A stretch of 64,000 nucleotides of DNA, taken from the NCBI RefSeq assembly GCF_014642405.1, contig NZ_BMIN01000002.1, positions 186,001 through 250,000 on the forward strand. The letters run 5' to 3'. Both the position numbers and the translations under genes were made by a program. This DNA is from Pontibacillus salipaludis. Its GTDB lineage: Bacteria; Bacillota; Bacilli; Bacillales; BH030062. Below the pieces are notes generated by a model that was given only the letters and a program-made list of their open reading frames with translations, was not told the origin of the DNA and did not search any database. This document shows positions 16,402 through 24,380 of this stretch, piece after piece; positions within the stretch are counted from its first letter, which is position 1; each line of letters begins with the position of its first letter.

Positions 16402-17952
16402 TTACGACCCCGTTTTAGCGGAGTGATCTGAATTTGATGAAGAAGAGGTCTGTTTCTTCATCGCATGGTAATCTTCTGTTATAGCCTTATAAAACGAGTA
16501 AGCCATCATAATCATAATCATTGAAAATGGAAAGGCCGCTGAGATCAGAGCATTCTGCAAGCCTTGTAGACCGCCTGTATAAAGCAAAATGGCAGCTGTC
16601 GCAGATTGAGCAATTCCCCAGCTAAACTTCACTGTTTTCGGAGGATTTAGAGACCCATTCGTGCTTTGCATACCAAGCACAAATGTAGCTGAGTCGGCTG
16701 AAGTGACAAAGAAAGTTCCTATTAAACATAAAGCAATAATAGATGTAATTGTTCCTAATGGGTACTCCATCAATGTCCCGAACAAGGCTTGTTCTGTTGC
16801 TAATCCGGCAATATCTGCTGCGCCTGTTTGTTCAAGGTTAATGGCTGACATACCGAACGTTGCAAACCATAGGAAACTAACAAGGGAAGGAACAACGAGT
16901 ACGCCGATTAGAAATTCACGAATCGTACGTCCTTTAGAAACTCGGGCGATAAAGATTCCTACAAACGGAGACCAAGCAATCCACCATGCCCAATAGAAAA
17001 CCGTCCAGTCTTGAATCCATGTTTGTTGCTCATCGTTATTTGGTGCAAGCCTAAAGCTCATATTCCCAACATCTTTAATATAGGATCCAATTGTATTTGT
17101 AAAAACATTCATAATGTTTAAAGTAGGTCCTACAACGAGGACGAATCCAAATAATAAAAGAGCTAATACTAAGTTTGTATTACTTAAATATTTAATCCCT
17201 TTACTCAATCCAGTATAAGCTGAAATCATAAACAACACGGTAACTACGCCAATAATGACGAGCTGTACCCAGAATTCATCAGGTGTATCTAATAAATAAT
17301 TAAGACCACCGTTAATTTGGGCGGCACCAAACCCAAGTGTTGTCGCTACTCCTATAACAGTAGCAAATATCGCAATAACATCGATTATTTTTCCGATTGG
17401 CCCCTTTGTCTTGTCCCCTAAAATAGGAGTTAATGTTGCACTTATAAGTCCTGGAGCACCTCGGCGGAATTTAAAGTAAGCTAACGTCATAGCTACGAGT
17501 GCATAAATAGCCCAAGCATGAACTCCCCAGTGAAAATAAACAAACTTAAGGGATTCATTTAATGCCTCTGGCGTTCCTGTTTCAGCCGTAGGCGCGTTTT
17601 TCACGTAGTGCGAAATAGGCTCCGCTACGCCCCAGAAGACAAGTCCGATTCCCATTCCTGCACTAAACAACATGGCAAACCATGTCGGCATACTATAGTC
17701 TGGTTCATCATCTGGCTTTCCTAGCTTCATTTTTCCGTAAGGGCTAATAATCATAAAGATACAAAATAGTACAAACAACGCAACAACAATTAAGTAGTAC
17801 CAACCAAAATGAACGGACAAGTAATCCCTAATTGATAATGTAACCTTTTTTAAATGATCAGGAACAAGAACCCCCCAGGTAACAGCTGCAGCTACTATGG
17901 CAATCGTAATCCAAAAGACTGGTGAGACTTTTTGTGCTAATGATTTACTCAA
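16402..17952 (-). CDS. BCCT-family compatible-solute transporter
   Basis: 516 residues with about 12 transmembrane helices. The BCCT hallmark is seen as FYWAWWIAWSPFVGIFIARVS (about 317-337), containing the aromatic box that binds trimethylammonium substrates. MLFSAGMGIGLVFWGVAEPISHY has the glycine-rich stretch of Na+-coupled members. The likely substrate is glycine betaine, choline or a similar osmolyte (OpuD/BetL type); specificity cannot be read. The C-terminal tail, polar and serine-rich, may sense osmotic strength as in BetP (inference). The start is a TTG at 17952 behind GGAGAGGAG. It fits a salt-tolerant host. Confidence 0.9.
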   Translation of the reverse strand: MSKSLAQKVSPVFWITIAIVAAAVTWGVLVPDHLKKVTLSIRDYLSVHFGWYYLIVVALFVLFCIFMIISPYGKMKLGKPDDEPDYSMPTWFAMLFSAGMGIGLVFWGVAEPISHYVKNAPTAETGTPEALNESLKFVYFHWGVHAWAIYALVAMTLAYFKFRRGAPGLISATLTPILGDKTKGPIGKIIDVIAIFATVIGVATTLGFGAAQINGGLNYLLDTPDEFWVQLVIIGVVTVLFMISAYTGLSKGIKYLSNTNLVLALLLFGFVLVVGPTLNIMNVFTNTIGSYIKDVGNMSFRLAPNNDEQQTWIQDWTVFYWAWWIAWSPFVGIFIARVSKGRTIREFLIGVLVVPSLVSFLWFATFGMSAINLEQTGAADIAGLATEQALFGTLMEYPLGTITSIIALCLIGTFFVTSADSATFVLGMQSTNGSLNPPKTVKFSWGIAQSATAAILLYTGGLQGLQNALISAAFPFSMIMIMMAYSFYKAITEDYHAMKKQTSSSSNSDHSAKTGS

Positions 17953-18194
17953 ATGATTACTCCTCTCCTAATTATTTCATCTTAATGGTATGTAGATGAG
18001 ATGATGGGAAGTTTTGGTGTCCTATTCCTTTACCCCCTAAGTTATTCAGTAAACAAGTTGATTATTTTTAATAATATTTCGAACAAACTGTACAAACGGA
18101 ATTCCCATTACAAAAGTCCCTTTTAATTCAAAAAAATTACAATCATGAAACAGCATCATACATTCATATAATTGGGTAGAAGAGGTGATGTCCT

Positions 18195-18635
18195 TTGAAG
18201 GAAAAGCAATCTCAGGTTAACTGGGAAAAGTTCTCAAAAACCATTGATCAGGTGTTGGGTCAGGACTTTTGGGACGATATGCATCATGTCATACCAAAGC
18301 GAGGTCCTGCCTATGATTTGTACGATGCAGAAAGTCATCTTGTTGTCATTGTGGATCTACCAGGCCTTGCCTCATCAGAGCACCTTACCTTGAAACAGAA
18401 CGGAACGAATCTAATACTAGAAGGCCATGTCCCAACAGCCTATCAAGCTTCAGAACAGCAAACATTGCATAAAGAACGGTTTCAAGGCCATTACAAAAGA
18501 ACGATTCGTATTCCATTTCACTTCACACCAGACGAAGTGACTTCCTCCTACAAGAACGGATTATTAGAAATCCAAATCCAAAAGAATAAAGATGAAGATA
18601 CCATTCCTATTCAAATGCCAAAAGTAGACGAATAG
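18195..18635 (+). CDS. Hsp20 / alpha-crystallin small heat-shock protein
   Basis: 146 residues. The alpha-crystallin domain runs from about residue 45 to the C-terminus: YDLYDAESHLVVIVDLPGL, LTLKQNGTNLILEG, ERFQGHYKRTIRIPF and the closing YKNGLLEIQIQK, which contains the G-x-L hallmark. The family holds unfolded proteins without ATP. Paralogues in spore formers are sometimes coat proteins, and the sequence alone cannot separate these roles. The start is a TTG preceded by AGAGGTGATG. No CIRCE element was seen upstream. Confidence 0.87.
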   Translation: MKEKQSQVNWEKFSKTIDQVLGQDFWDDMHHVIPKRGPAYDLYDAESHLVVIVDLPGLASSEHLTLKQNGTNLILEGHVPTAYQASEQQTLHKERFQGHYKRTIRIPFHFTPDEVTSSYKNGLLEIQIQKNKDEDTIPIQMPKVDE

Positions 18636-18730
18636 AGCATCAAGTATTATTGATTGTATTTAACTAGTTGCGATGTAAGCAATTTATGAGAGAAAAGGAT
18701 CATTGTGAGAGGAATAAAGGAGGAATACGT

Positions 18731-18880
18731 ATGGCGTGGTTGCATACCATTCACACGATGAGATTTGTTTTGATTGGGCTATTTTCGCTAACCGCTACAA
18801 GTTTGTTAGCATTTCAATCCATTGAGATTATAGAAGCTTTCGTGGAATTATTTGCTGATTTATTTAACCGAAAAAAATAA
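18731..18880 (+). CDS. Small single-pass membrane protein
   Basis: 49 residues starting at the ATG behind AAAGGAGGAATACGT. One transmembrane helix (about 10-30) is followed by an acidic amphipathic segment IEIIEAFVELFADLFNRKK. No family was recognised. The excellent ribosome binding site and a hairpin after the stop support a real gene. The upstream in-frame extension to 18668 is unlikely, because the Shine-Dalgarno lies within it. Confidence 0.6.
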   Translation: MAWLHTIHTMRFVLIGLFSLTATSLLAFQSIEIIEAFVELFADLFNRKK

Positions 18881-18889
18881 CGTTCACGA

Positions 18890-18934
18890 AAAGGGAGAGT
18901 ATTCTTATAGAAGGATACCCTCCTCCTTTTTAAT
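18890..18934 (+). terminator. Imperfect terminator
   Basis: AAAAGGGAGAGTATTCTT pairs, with mismatches, to GAAGGATACCCTCCTCC followed by TTTTTAAT. Confidence 0.6.
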
Positions 18935-19032
18935 CTATCATATAAAACTGCACCTATTATCCTTCCACCTTCACCTCCAAATCTTGGTATAATACATCTA
19001 TATCTATTTTTTAGAAAGCAGGTGGATTGGTT

Positions 19033-19647
19033 ATGAATATAATCGTATTTGGTGCTTCAGGTGGGACAGGTAAAGAAGTAGTTAAACTTGCTCTTGAGGA
19101 AGGGCATCGTGTTACGGCTTTCGCTAGAACCCCTTCCAAACTCTCCATTCAACATCCTCATCTTCAAATCATTGAAGGAAATGGCTTAGATCGAGAACTC
19201 GTCATTCGAGCAATGAAAGGGCATGATGCTGTTATTTCTACACTAGGGACAGATGGTTTAAAAAAGACCACTACCTTATCTGAAATGACATCTAATATTC
19301 TTGAAGCCATGAAAGTAAACGGAATAGAGCGGATCGCTTATACAGCCTCCGCTGGAATTGAAGATGAAATTCCAGGACTTACAGGATTTATGGCTTCAAA
19401 GATCTTAAAAAATGTATTAGCTGACCATAAACGAGCCGTTGAATTATTGAAACAAAGCGGTAAAGCATGGACCGTTGCCAGACCTTTACGCTTAGACGAT
19501 GGAACACGTACAGGGGAATACCGCATGGAATCAACCGGAGTTCCTCATGGAGGAAAACGGATATCTCGTTCAGACGTAGCCCACTTTCTATTGGAATCCG
19601 TAGTGAAACAAGACCATATTTACCGTTCTGTTGGACTAGCTTATTAA
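19033..19647 (+). CDS. NAD(P)-binding NmrA/SDR-like reductase (YwnB type)
   Basis: 204 residues. The N-terminal Rossmann motif IIVFGASGGTGKEVVKLALEE and the following FARTPSKL identify an atypical short-chain dehydrogenase that binds NADP(H). VISTLGTDGLKK, RIAYTASAGI and VARPLRLDDG follow as in the flavin-reductase/NmrA-like family. The substrate is unknown. ATG 19033 is preferred, since AGGTGG ends 7 bp upstream; a TTG at 19027 is too close. Monocistronic and followed by the first large repeat cluster. Confidence 0.85.
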   Translation: MNIIVFGASGGTGKEVVKLALEEGHRVTAFARTPSKLSIQHPHLQIIEGNGLDRELVIRAMKGHDAVISTLGTDGLKKTTTLSEMTSNILEAMKVNGIERIAYTASAGIEDEIPGLTGFMASKILKNVLADHKRAVELLKQSGKAWTVARPLRLDDGTRTGEYRMESTGVPHGGKRISRSDVAHFLLESVVKQDHIYRSVGLAY

Positions 19648-19740
19648 TTGTTTGGCTCTGTTCAAGAATAGGGCAGGATTGTTGAAGACTCGAAGCTGAG
19701 ACACTCGGTCGACGGAGATCCCTTGCCAGAAGAGAGGTTG

Positions 19741-19865
19741 GACAGGCTTGGGGACAACTCGCTTTCCTGCGGGGAGCTGGGAAGCCTCCTCAATCGCTAC
19801 GCGCTTTCCGGGGTCTCCCCTAGGCTCCTTTCCCGCGGGAGTCTCGCAGTCCCCAAGCCTGCCCT
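19741..19865. repeat. Family A palindromic repeat, copy 3
   Basis: Arms CAGGCTTGGGGAC and GTCCCCAAGCCTG enclose the same core as copy 1 in the same orientation, except that the central segment reads AATCGCTACGCGCTTTCC. To its left (19666-19702) is the inverted GCTTCGAGTCTTCAACA flank module. The 90 bp to its right recur at 58650-58740. Confidence 0.87.
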
Positions 19866-19957
19866 GACGTTAATGAGGTGAACGGATCCTCTTATTAAGT
19901 TGCCCTTAAGCCCCCTACCTCACAAATATGGCGTGTTTCCGTCACTCCCCATTTGGC

Positions 19958-20146
19958 AAAGGTGGGCCTGGAAATTGCGAGACTCCTGCGGGAGAAAGAG
20001 GTAGACGAGACCCCGCAGGGTGGTTTTCCCGAGGAGGCTGTTAAAGATAGAGGAAGTTCGACTAAGACCGTCACGTCCTGTGACAACGTCGAACGACCCC
20101 ACATCGTGTGGGGCCGCGGAAAGCGAGTGATTTCCAGGCCCCCCTT
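19958..20146. repeat. Family A palindromic repeat, copy 4, interrupted by module C
   Basis: Arms AAGGTGGGCCTGGAAAT and ATTTCCAGGCCCCCCTT enclose TTGCGAGACTCCTGCGGGAG and, at the right, CGCGGAAAGCGAGTG. It is nearly identical to the copy at 58745-58870. Here, however, 11 bp of the right arm are replaced by about 73 bp (20040-20113) that carry module C. Reading frames called on either strand here are by-products of the repeat. Confidence 0.87.
20054..20114 (+). repeat. Module C (three-helix element), solo copy
   Basis: GTTCGAC (20056-20062) pairs with GTCGAAC (20088-20094). Inside it GTCAC (20070-20074) pairs with GTGAC (20080-20084) over a GTCCT loop. Next to it CCCCACA (20097-20103) pairs with TGTGGGG (20107-20113). 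The same layout is found at 43203-43259, 43384-43441 and, inverted, 40850-40908. Confidence 0.85.
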
Positions 20147-20402
20147 ACTCTCTATTCAAGCTGACGGAAACGTCTCTATCTATAGCAATGCATGACCATC
20201 TCGGATTCAAGTCTTCCACACAAGGGGGCTTATATGGAACAAAATCAACACTAAACATTAACAGAGCCATTTGTTTAAATAAATCTCAAAATTTTCTATT
20301 TCCCCTTCTCTCTGGTATGATATTTAGGAAGTCGAAATATCGTCTGGAACGAAAGAAGGGTACAAAATTCAGAATCAAGAAAAGATATCGAAACAGAACT
20401 TA

Positions 20403-21587
20403 ATGATTATGTGGTTTGCTAACTTTTTTATCGCTGGTAGCATGACAATGGTTATGCCGTTCTTATCTCTTTATATTGAATCATTTGGAAATTTCTCAGA
20501 AGCCTATGTACAACGTTGGTCCGGATTAACGTTTGGAGTTACGTTCTTTACCGCATTTTTATTCTCTCCTATTTGGGGAAGAATTGGGGATCGATACGGC
20601 CGGAAAACGATTCTTGTTCTATCGGGGGTAGGGTTGGCTGTAAGCGTCTTACTTATGGGATTTGTGTCATCTGTGTTCCAACTATTTATTTTACGATTAT
20701 GTATGGGGGTATTTACAGGATTTATCTCAACCTCACAAGCTCTAATTTCTACGCAAACCCCTAGGGATTTGTCTGGACAGGCGCTTGGTACCCTACAGAC
20801 AGGAAACGTCACCGGTAGTTTAATGGGGCCTTTGTTTGGAGGCGTGCTAGCAGATTCCTATGGATTCTCTAGCACATTTCAGCTCACCTCTATCACGTTA
20901 TTTATCGCTGCACTCTTTGTATTGCTAGGGGTTAGAGAGTTTCGCATCGAAACAGAAGATGAGAAACAAGAGACGTATTCACGAAAAGAGGTCATTCGTC
21001 ACATTCTCTTAAATCCTATACTCGTTACCGTTATGATCGTCTCAATGTTTGTACAAATCGCCCACTTCAGCATTCAGCCTATACTTGCTTTGTTCGTAAG
21101 TGAAATTCATGGCACGGCTAATTTAGCCTTCTTCTCAGGGATCGCTTTCTCTGCAGCAGGGGTAGGAAATTTACTTATGGCAAGAAGATGGGGGAAAGTC
21201 GCTGATTCTGTAGGATATGAGAAGATTCTCGTCTTCCTACTCCTTGCTTCAGGTATTATTTATTTACCAGGAGCCTTTGTAACAAACATTTGGCAACTTA
21301 TGATCTTACGCTTTCTACTGGGCATTACGATTGGAGGCATTATCCCTGTTCGAACAGCCTATATTCGTCAGGTGGCTCCGGTTTCTATTCAAGGGGAAGT
21401 GCTTGGCTATAGCACAAGCCTCCGCTTTCTAGGAAACATCATCGGGCCGGCACTTGGTGGCTTACTGGCAGGGGCTTACGGGTTTACCTCTGTTTTCTTT
21501 ACAACAACCGTACTCTTGTTACTAAGCGGGTTAAGCCTCGCTCTTATGATGCAGAAACAACCATCTACTGTAAATCGATATGGTTAA
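20403..21587 (+). CDS. MFS multidrug-type efflux transporter (possible ATT start at 20367)
   Basis: 394 residues from the first ATG, with about 12 transmembrane helices. Motif A of the major facilitator superfamily is GRIGDRYGRKTILVL (about 60-74), with a second-half counterpart RRWGKVADSVGYEK. TGNVTGSLMGPLFGG resembles motif C of proton-coupled drug antiporters, so export of toxic compounds is likely. The ATG at 20403 has no ribosome site and would begin directly in the first helix. The frame is open upstream to a stop at 20325, with no ATG, GTG or TTG. An ATT at 20367, 6 nt after AGAAGGG, would add QNQEKISKQNL, an N-terminus usual for this family. Confidence 0.85.
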   Translation: MIMWFANFFIAGSMTMVMPFLSLYIESFGNFSEAYVQRWSGLTFGVTFFTAFLFSPIWGRIGDRYGRKTILVLSGVGLAVSVLLMGFVSSVFQLFILRLCMGVFTGFISTSQALISTQTPRDLSGQALGTLQTGNVTGSLMGPLFGGVLADSYGFSSTFQLTSITLFIAALFVLLGVREFRIETEDEKQETYSRKEVIRHILLNPILVTVMIVSMFVQIAHFSIQPILALFVSEIHGTANLAFFSGIAFSAAGVGNLLMARRWGKVADSVGYEKILVFLLLASGIIYLPGAFVTNIWQLMILRFLLGITIGGIIPVRTAYIRQVAPVSIQGEVLGYSTSLRFLGNIIGPALGGLLAGAYGFTSVFFTTTVLLLLSGLSLALMMQKQPSTVNRYG

Positions 21588-21604
21588 TATCGATCTATCC
21601 TGAC

Positions 21605-21652
21605 CAAAGCGCCGCCCTCTTATGCTTTATGCATAAGAGGGGCGCTTTTTGT
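21605..21652. terminator. Bidirectional terminator shared by the MFS and UDP-glucose dehydrogenase genes
   Basis: AAAGCGCC-g-CCCTCTTATGC pairs with GCATAAGAGG-GGCGCTTTTT. The stem includes the last codons and stop of the minus-strand gene (21620 onwards), so coding and terminator functions overlap. Confidence 0.88.
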
Positions 21653-22948
21653 ATGTTCAATGGCTGGACGTCCAACAGAATAATACTCCATATTCTGTTC
21701 CCTTACCTCATCAAGAGAGTAACAGTTCCGTCCATCAAACAGAATAGCCTCATTCATCAACTCATCATAAAAGTGTAGTGGAAGTTCTTTAAACTCCTCC
21801 CACTCCGTGACAATCGCGGCTAGGTCCGCTCCAGCTAAGGCTTCCTTCACATTAGAGGCAAATGTAACAGCCGGAAACTTTTCCTTTGCCCTTGGCATGG
21901 CAACAGGATCATATGCCGTAATGAAAGCTCCTTCTCGTAAGAGTCGGTCCAGGATCACCAGGGAGGCAGCTTCTCTTAGGTCATCGGTTCCTGGTTTAAA
22001 AGCCAGACCAAGAATGGTTATGCGTTTCCCAACTAAACTTCCACAACGCTCCTTCATTTGATCCACTATTTTATTTTGTTGCTTATTATTCACATGAATA
22101 ACGGACTCCAATAAATCAAATTGGTGTTCCACATTACCTGCCATTTGGACAAGGGCTTTCGTATCTTTTGGAAAACACGATCCACCATAGCCTATTCCAG
22201 CTTGAAGGAAGGATGAACCAATCCGACGGTCCATGCCCATGCCTTTCGCGACAGCCTCTACATTTGCCCCTACTTTTTCACAAATGGATGAAATTTCATT
22301 AATAAAACTAATTTTCGTGGCTAGAAATGCATTAGAAGCATATTTGATCATTTCAGCGCTAGCTAGATCCGTTGTCATCATAGGAATATCAAAAGGAGCA
22401 TACATCTCCATCACTGTTTGTATTGCTTTTTGATCATCAGAGCCTATTACAATACGATCTCCTTCAAATAAATCCTTTAGGGCATTCCCTTCCCGTAAAA
22501 ATTCCGGATTGGACACCATTTGTATAGGGAAAGGAGTTTTAGCTTGTATATAGTTTTTTACATTTTGACATGTCCCGACTGGAACGGTGCTCTTTACAAC
22601 TACTGTTACCTCTTGATTGATTGTCTGTGCGATTGCTTCTGCTGCTTCATATATATACGTAAGGTTTGCTGACCCATCTGGGTGCTGAGGGGTCCCAACG
22701 GCAATTAAAATTATTTCGGATTCTTGGATATCCTCATATTTAGAGGTGAATGAAAGTCTTTTCTGTTTTTGATTTTCTTGAATCATTGGCTCAAGGGAGA
22801 CTTCGTAGATTGGTGAACGACCTTTTTGCAAAAGATCGATCTTTTCATGATCTACATCTAAACACGTTACTTCATGACCAATATGAGATAAACCAACTCC
22901 TGTTACAAGACCAACATAGCCTGTTCCCACTACCGCAATCTTCTTCAT
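21620..22948 (-). CDS. ugd: UDP-glucose 6-dehydrogenase
   Basis: 442 residues. It oxidises UDP-glucose to UDP-glucuronate with two NAD+. The N-terminal NAD site is VVGTGYVGLVTGVGLSHIGH, the catalytic cysteine is in GIGYGGSCFPKDTKAL (about 255-270), and the C-terminal UDP-binding domain has LGLAFKPGTDDLREA. It lies 25 bp after a GT4 glycosyltransferase on the same strand. The two probably act together in a glucuronic-acid-containing glycolipid or polysaccharide (inference). ATG 22948 follows GAGGAGGAACAGAA. Its last codons form part of the shared terminator. Confidence 0.94.
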   Translation of the reverse strand: MKKIAVVGTGYVGLVTGVGLSHIGHEVTCLDVDHEKIDLLQKGRSPIYEVSLEPMIQENQKQKRLSFTSKYEDIQESEIILIAVGTPQHPDGSANLTYIYEAAEAIAQTINQEVTVVVKSTVPVGTCQNVKNYIQAKTPFPIQMVSNPEFLREGNALKDLFEGDRIVIGSDDQKAIQTVMEMYAPFDIPMMTTDLASAEMIKYASNAFLATKISFINEISSICEKVGANVEAVAKGMGMDRRIGSSFLQAGIGYGGSCFPKDTKALVQMAGNVEHQFDLLESVIHVNNKQQNKIVDQMKERCGSLVGKRITILGLAFKPGTDDLREAASLVILDRLLREGAFITAYDPVAMPRAKEKFPAVTFASNVKEALAGADLAAIVTEWEEFKELPLHFYDELMNEAILFDGRNCYSLDEVREQNMEYYSVGRPAIEHTKSAPLMHKA

Positions 22949-22973
22949 TTCTGTTCCTCCTCACTTTCCCTAT

Positions 22974-24113
22974 TTAAGCATAAGACATAATAGTCTCGTC
23001 AATCGCCACCTCATATTGAAGCAGTAAATCATCAAAAATCGACGTCCAAGAACACCCTTTAGCGTACAGGCGCGCGCGTATCTCCATTTCCTTTAAAAGC
23101 TTTTTGTTAAAAAGCAAATCAGATATAGCTTCAATAAACTCATCCACATGTCCAGGCGTACATAATTTCCCCGTCTCATTATGCGCAATAATGCCCTGTA
23201 CACCACCTGCTTGAGCTCCAATAACAGGAGTGCCTGCAGCCATAGATTCAAGTACAACATTCCCGAACGTTTCTGTACTAGAGGGAAACACCATCAGTGT
23301 CGAGGTCGCATAAATGCGCGCAAGATGCTCACCTTCTACATAGCCAGTAAACGTCATATTTTTCGGGGCTGCTGCTTTTAACTCACAAGCGATTGGTCCA
23401 TCACCTGCAACAAGCCAATGAACTTGTTTCTGAAGGGAGGGAGGAAGGGACTCTGCAATTTTAAGAAACACATCCAGATCTTTCTCTGGCGCAAGTCTTC
23501 CCACATAGGTCAATATATAAGGCTCATCAATGTTATACATTTCACGAACAGCTGTGTGATCGTAATCAGGATGGAAGAGCTGACAGTCTACTCCTCGACT
23601 CCATATGCTTATATTTTGGAATCCTCGTTGGATTAAGTCTCTCTTGGTCTCTTCTGAGGGAACAAACGTCTGTCTGAAAGGTGCATGAAACCATCGCATG
23701 TATTTCCAAATCCATTTCGATAAAATGTTCAAATCATAATATTGCAAATAACGATCAAAGTTTGTATGGTAGGAGCCGACCATTGGAATACTTAATTTCT
23801 TACCGTAATAAAGACCTGCAAAGCCAATATTAAATGGTGTAGCAATATGGATAAGATCAGGCTGAAAGGCTTCCAATTGTTTACGAATTGTAGACAGGTT
23901 CGGTAATGATAATCGACATTCAGGATAAAGATATAAAGGGACGCTCTTAAAACCTTTTACTTGCTCCGTATTTACACTTTGCTGATTTCCATCTGGTGCA
24001 AAAATGATGTACTCTACATTTTGATGATCAAGGTAATTTACAAATCGTTGAAGCGTTTTAGCAACGCCATTCACCTGAGGAGTAAAGGTATCCGTAAAAA
24101 GTGCAACTCTCAT
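22974..24113 (-). CDS. GT4-family glycosyltransferase
   Basis: 379 residues with the GT-B fold of the GT1/GT4 group. The N-terminal MRVALFTDTFTPQVNGVAKTLQRF is typical of the MgtA/PimB-like branch, which uses GDP-mannose or UDP-sugars. TYVGRLAPEKDLDVFLKIAESL begins the donor-binding domain, and SSTETFGNVVLESMAAGTPVIG carries the E-x7-E motif. The acceptor is probably diacylglycerol or a similar lipid; the donor is unknown, but the UDP-glucose dehydrogenase gene directly downstream suggests UDP-glucuronate (inference). ATG 24113 follows GGGAGGAAGAATA. Confidence 0.88.
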   Translation of the reverse strand: MRVALFTDTFTPQVNGVAKTLQRFVNYLDHQNVEYIIFAPDGNQQSVNTEQVKGFKSVPLYLYPECRLSLPNLSTIRKQLEAFQPDLIHIATPFNIGFAGLYYGKKLSIPMVGSYHTNFDRYLQYYDLNILSKWIWKYMRWFHAPFRQTFVPSEETKRDLIQRGFQNISIWSRGVDCQLFHPDYDHTAVREMYNIDEPYILTYVGRLAPEKDLDVFLKIAESLPPSLQKQVHWLVAGDGPIACELKAAAPKNMTFTGYVEGEHLARIYATSTLMVFPSSTETFGNVVLESMAAGTPVIGAQAGGVQGIIAHNETGKLCTPGHVDEFIEAISDLLFNKKLLKEMEIRARLYAKGCSWTSIFDDLLLQYEVAIDETIMSYA

Positions 24114-24244
24114 TATTCTTCCTCCCTGCCTTCCCTGTACTCAGAAAAGTTTTTGTTACTATAAGTATAGAAATGCTTTATGGAGAAAGAATCAACTTCC
24201 TGTAAAGATTGCTTCATGAACTTCGTCAAAATCCGATCTTTTCA

Positions 24245-24294
24245 TCCATCCACATGTGGATAACGTTTCATTCATATTATTCAGATGTGGATTT
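24245..24294. promoter_or_regulatory. Small cluster of DnaA-box-like 9-mers
   Basis: TGTGGATAA at 24255-24263 is a perfect DnaA box (minus orientation). CCATCCACA at 24245-24253 and TGTGGATTT at 24286-24294 differ from the consensus at two positions each. They lie in the 267-bp divergent region between the glycosyltransferase and cysK. Whether DnaA binds here is unknown. Confidence 0.4.
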
Positions 24295-24380
24295 CTGGGG
24301 ATATCAATTCTAATACATGAGAATACCCTAGTGGATATGTTAAAATAGAGTAAAATGCTCAGAATAAAGGAAGTGACATC

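Noticed and set aside
20188-20403. Separate small gene before the MFS transporter
   Set aside because: The frame runs through repeat flank sequence, has no good ribosome site and no recognisable protein. The region is better explained as the leader and possible ATT start of the transporter.
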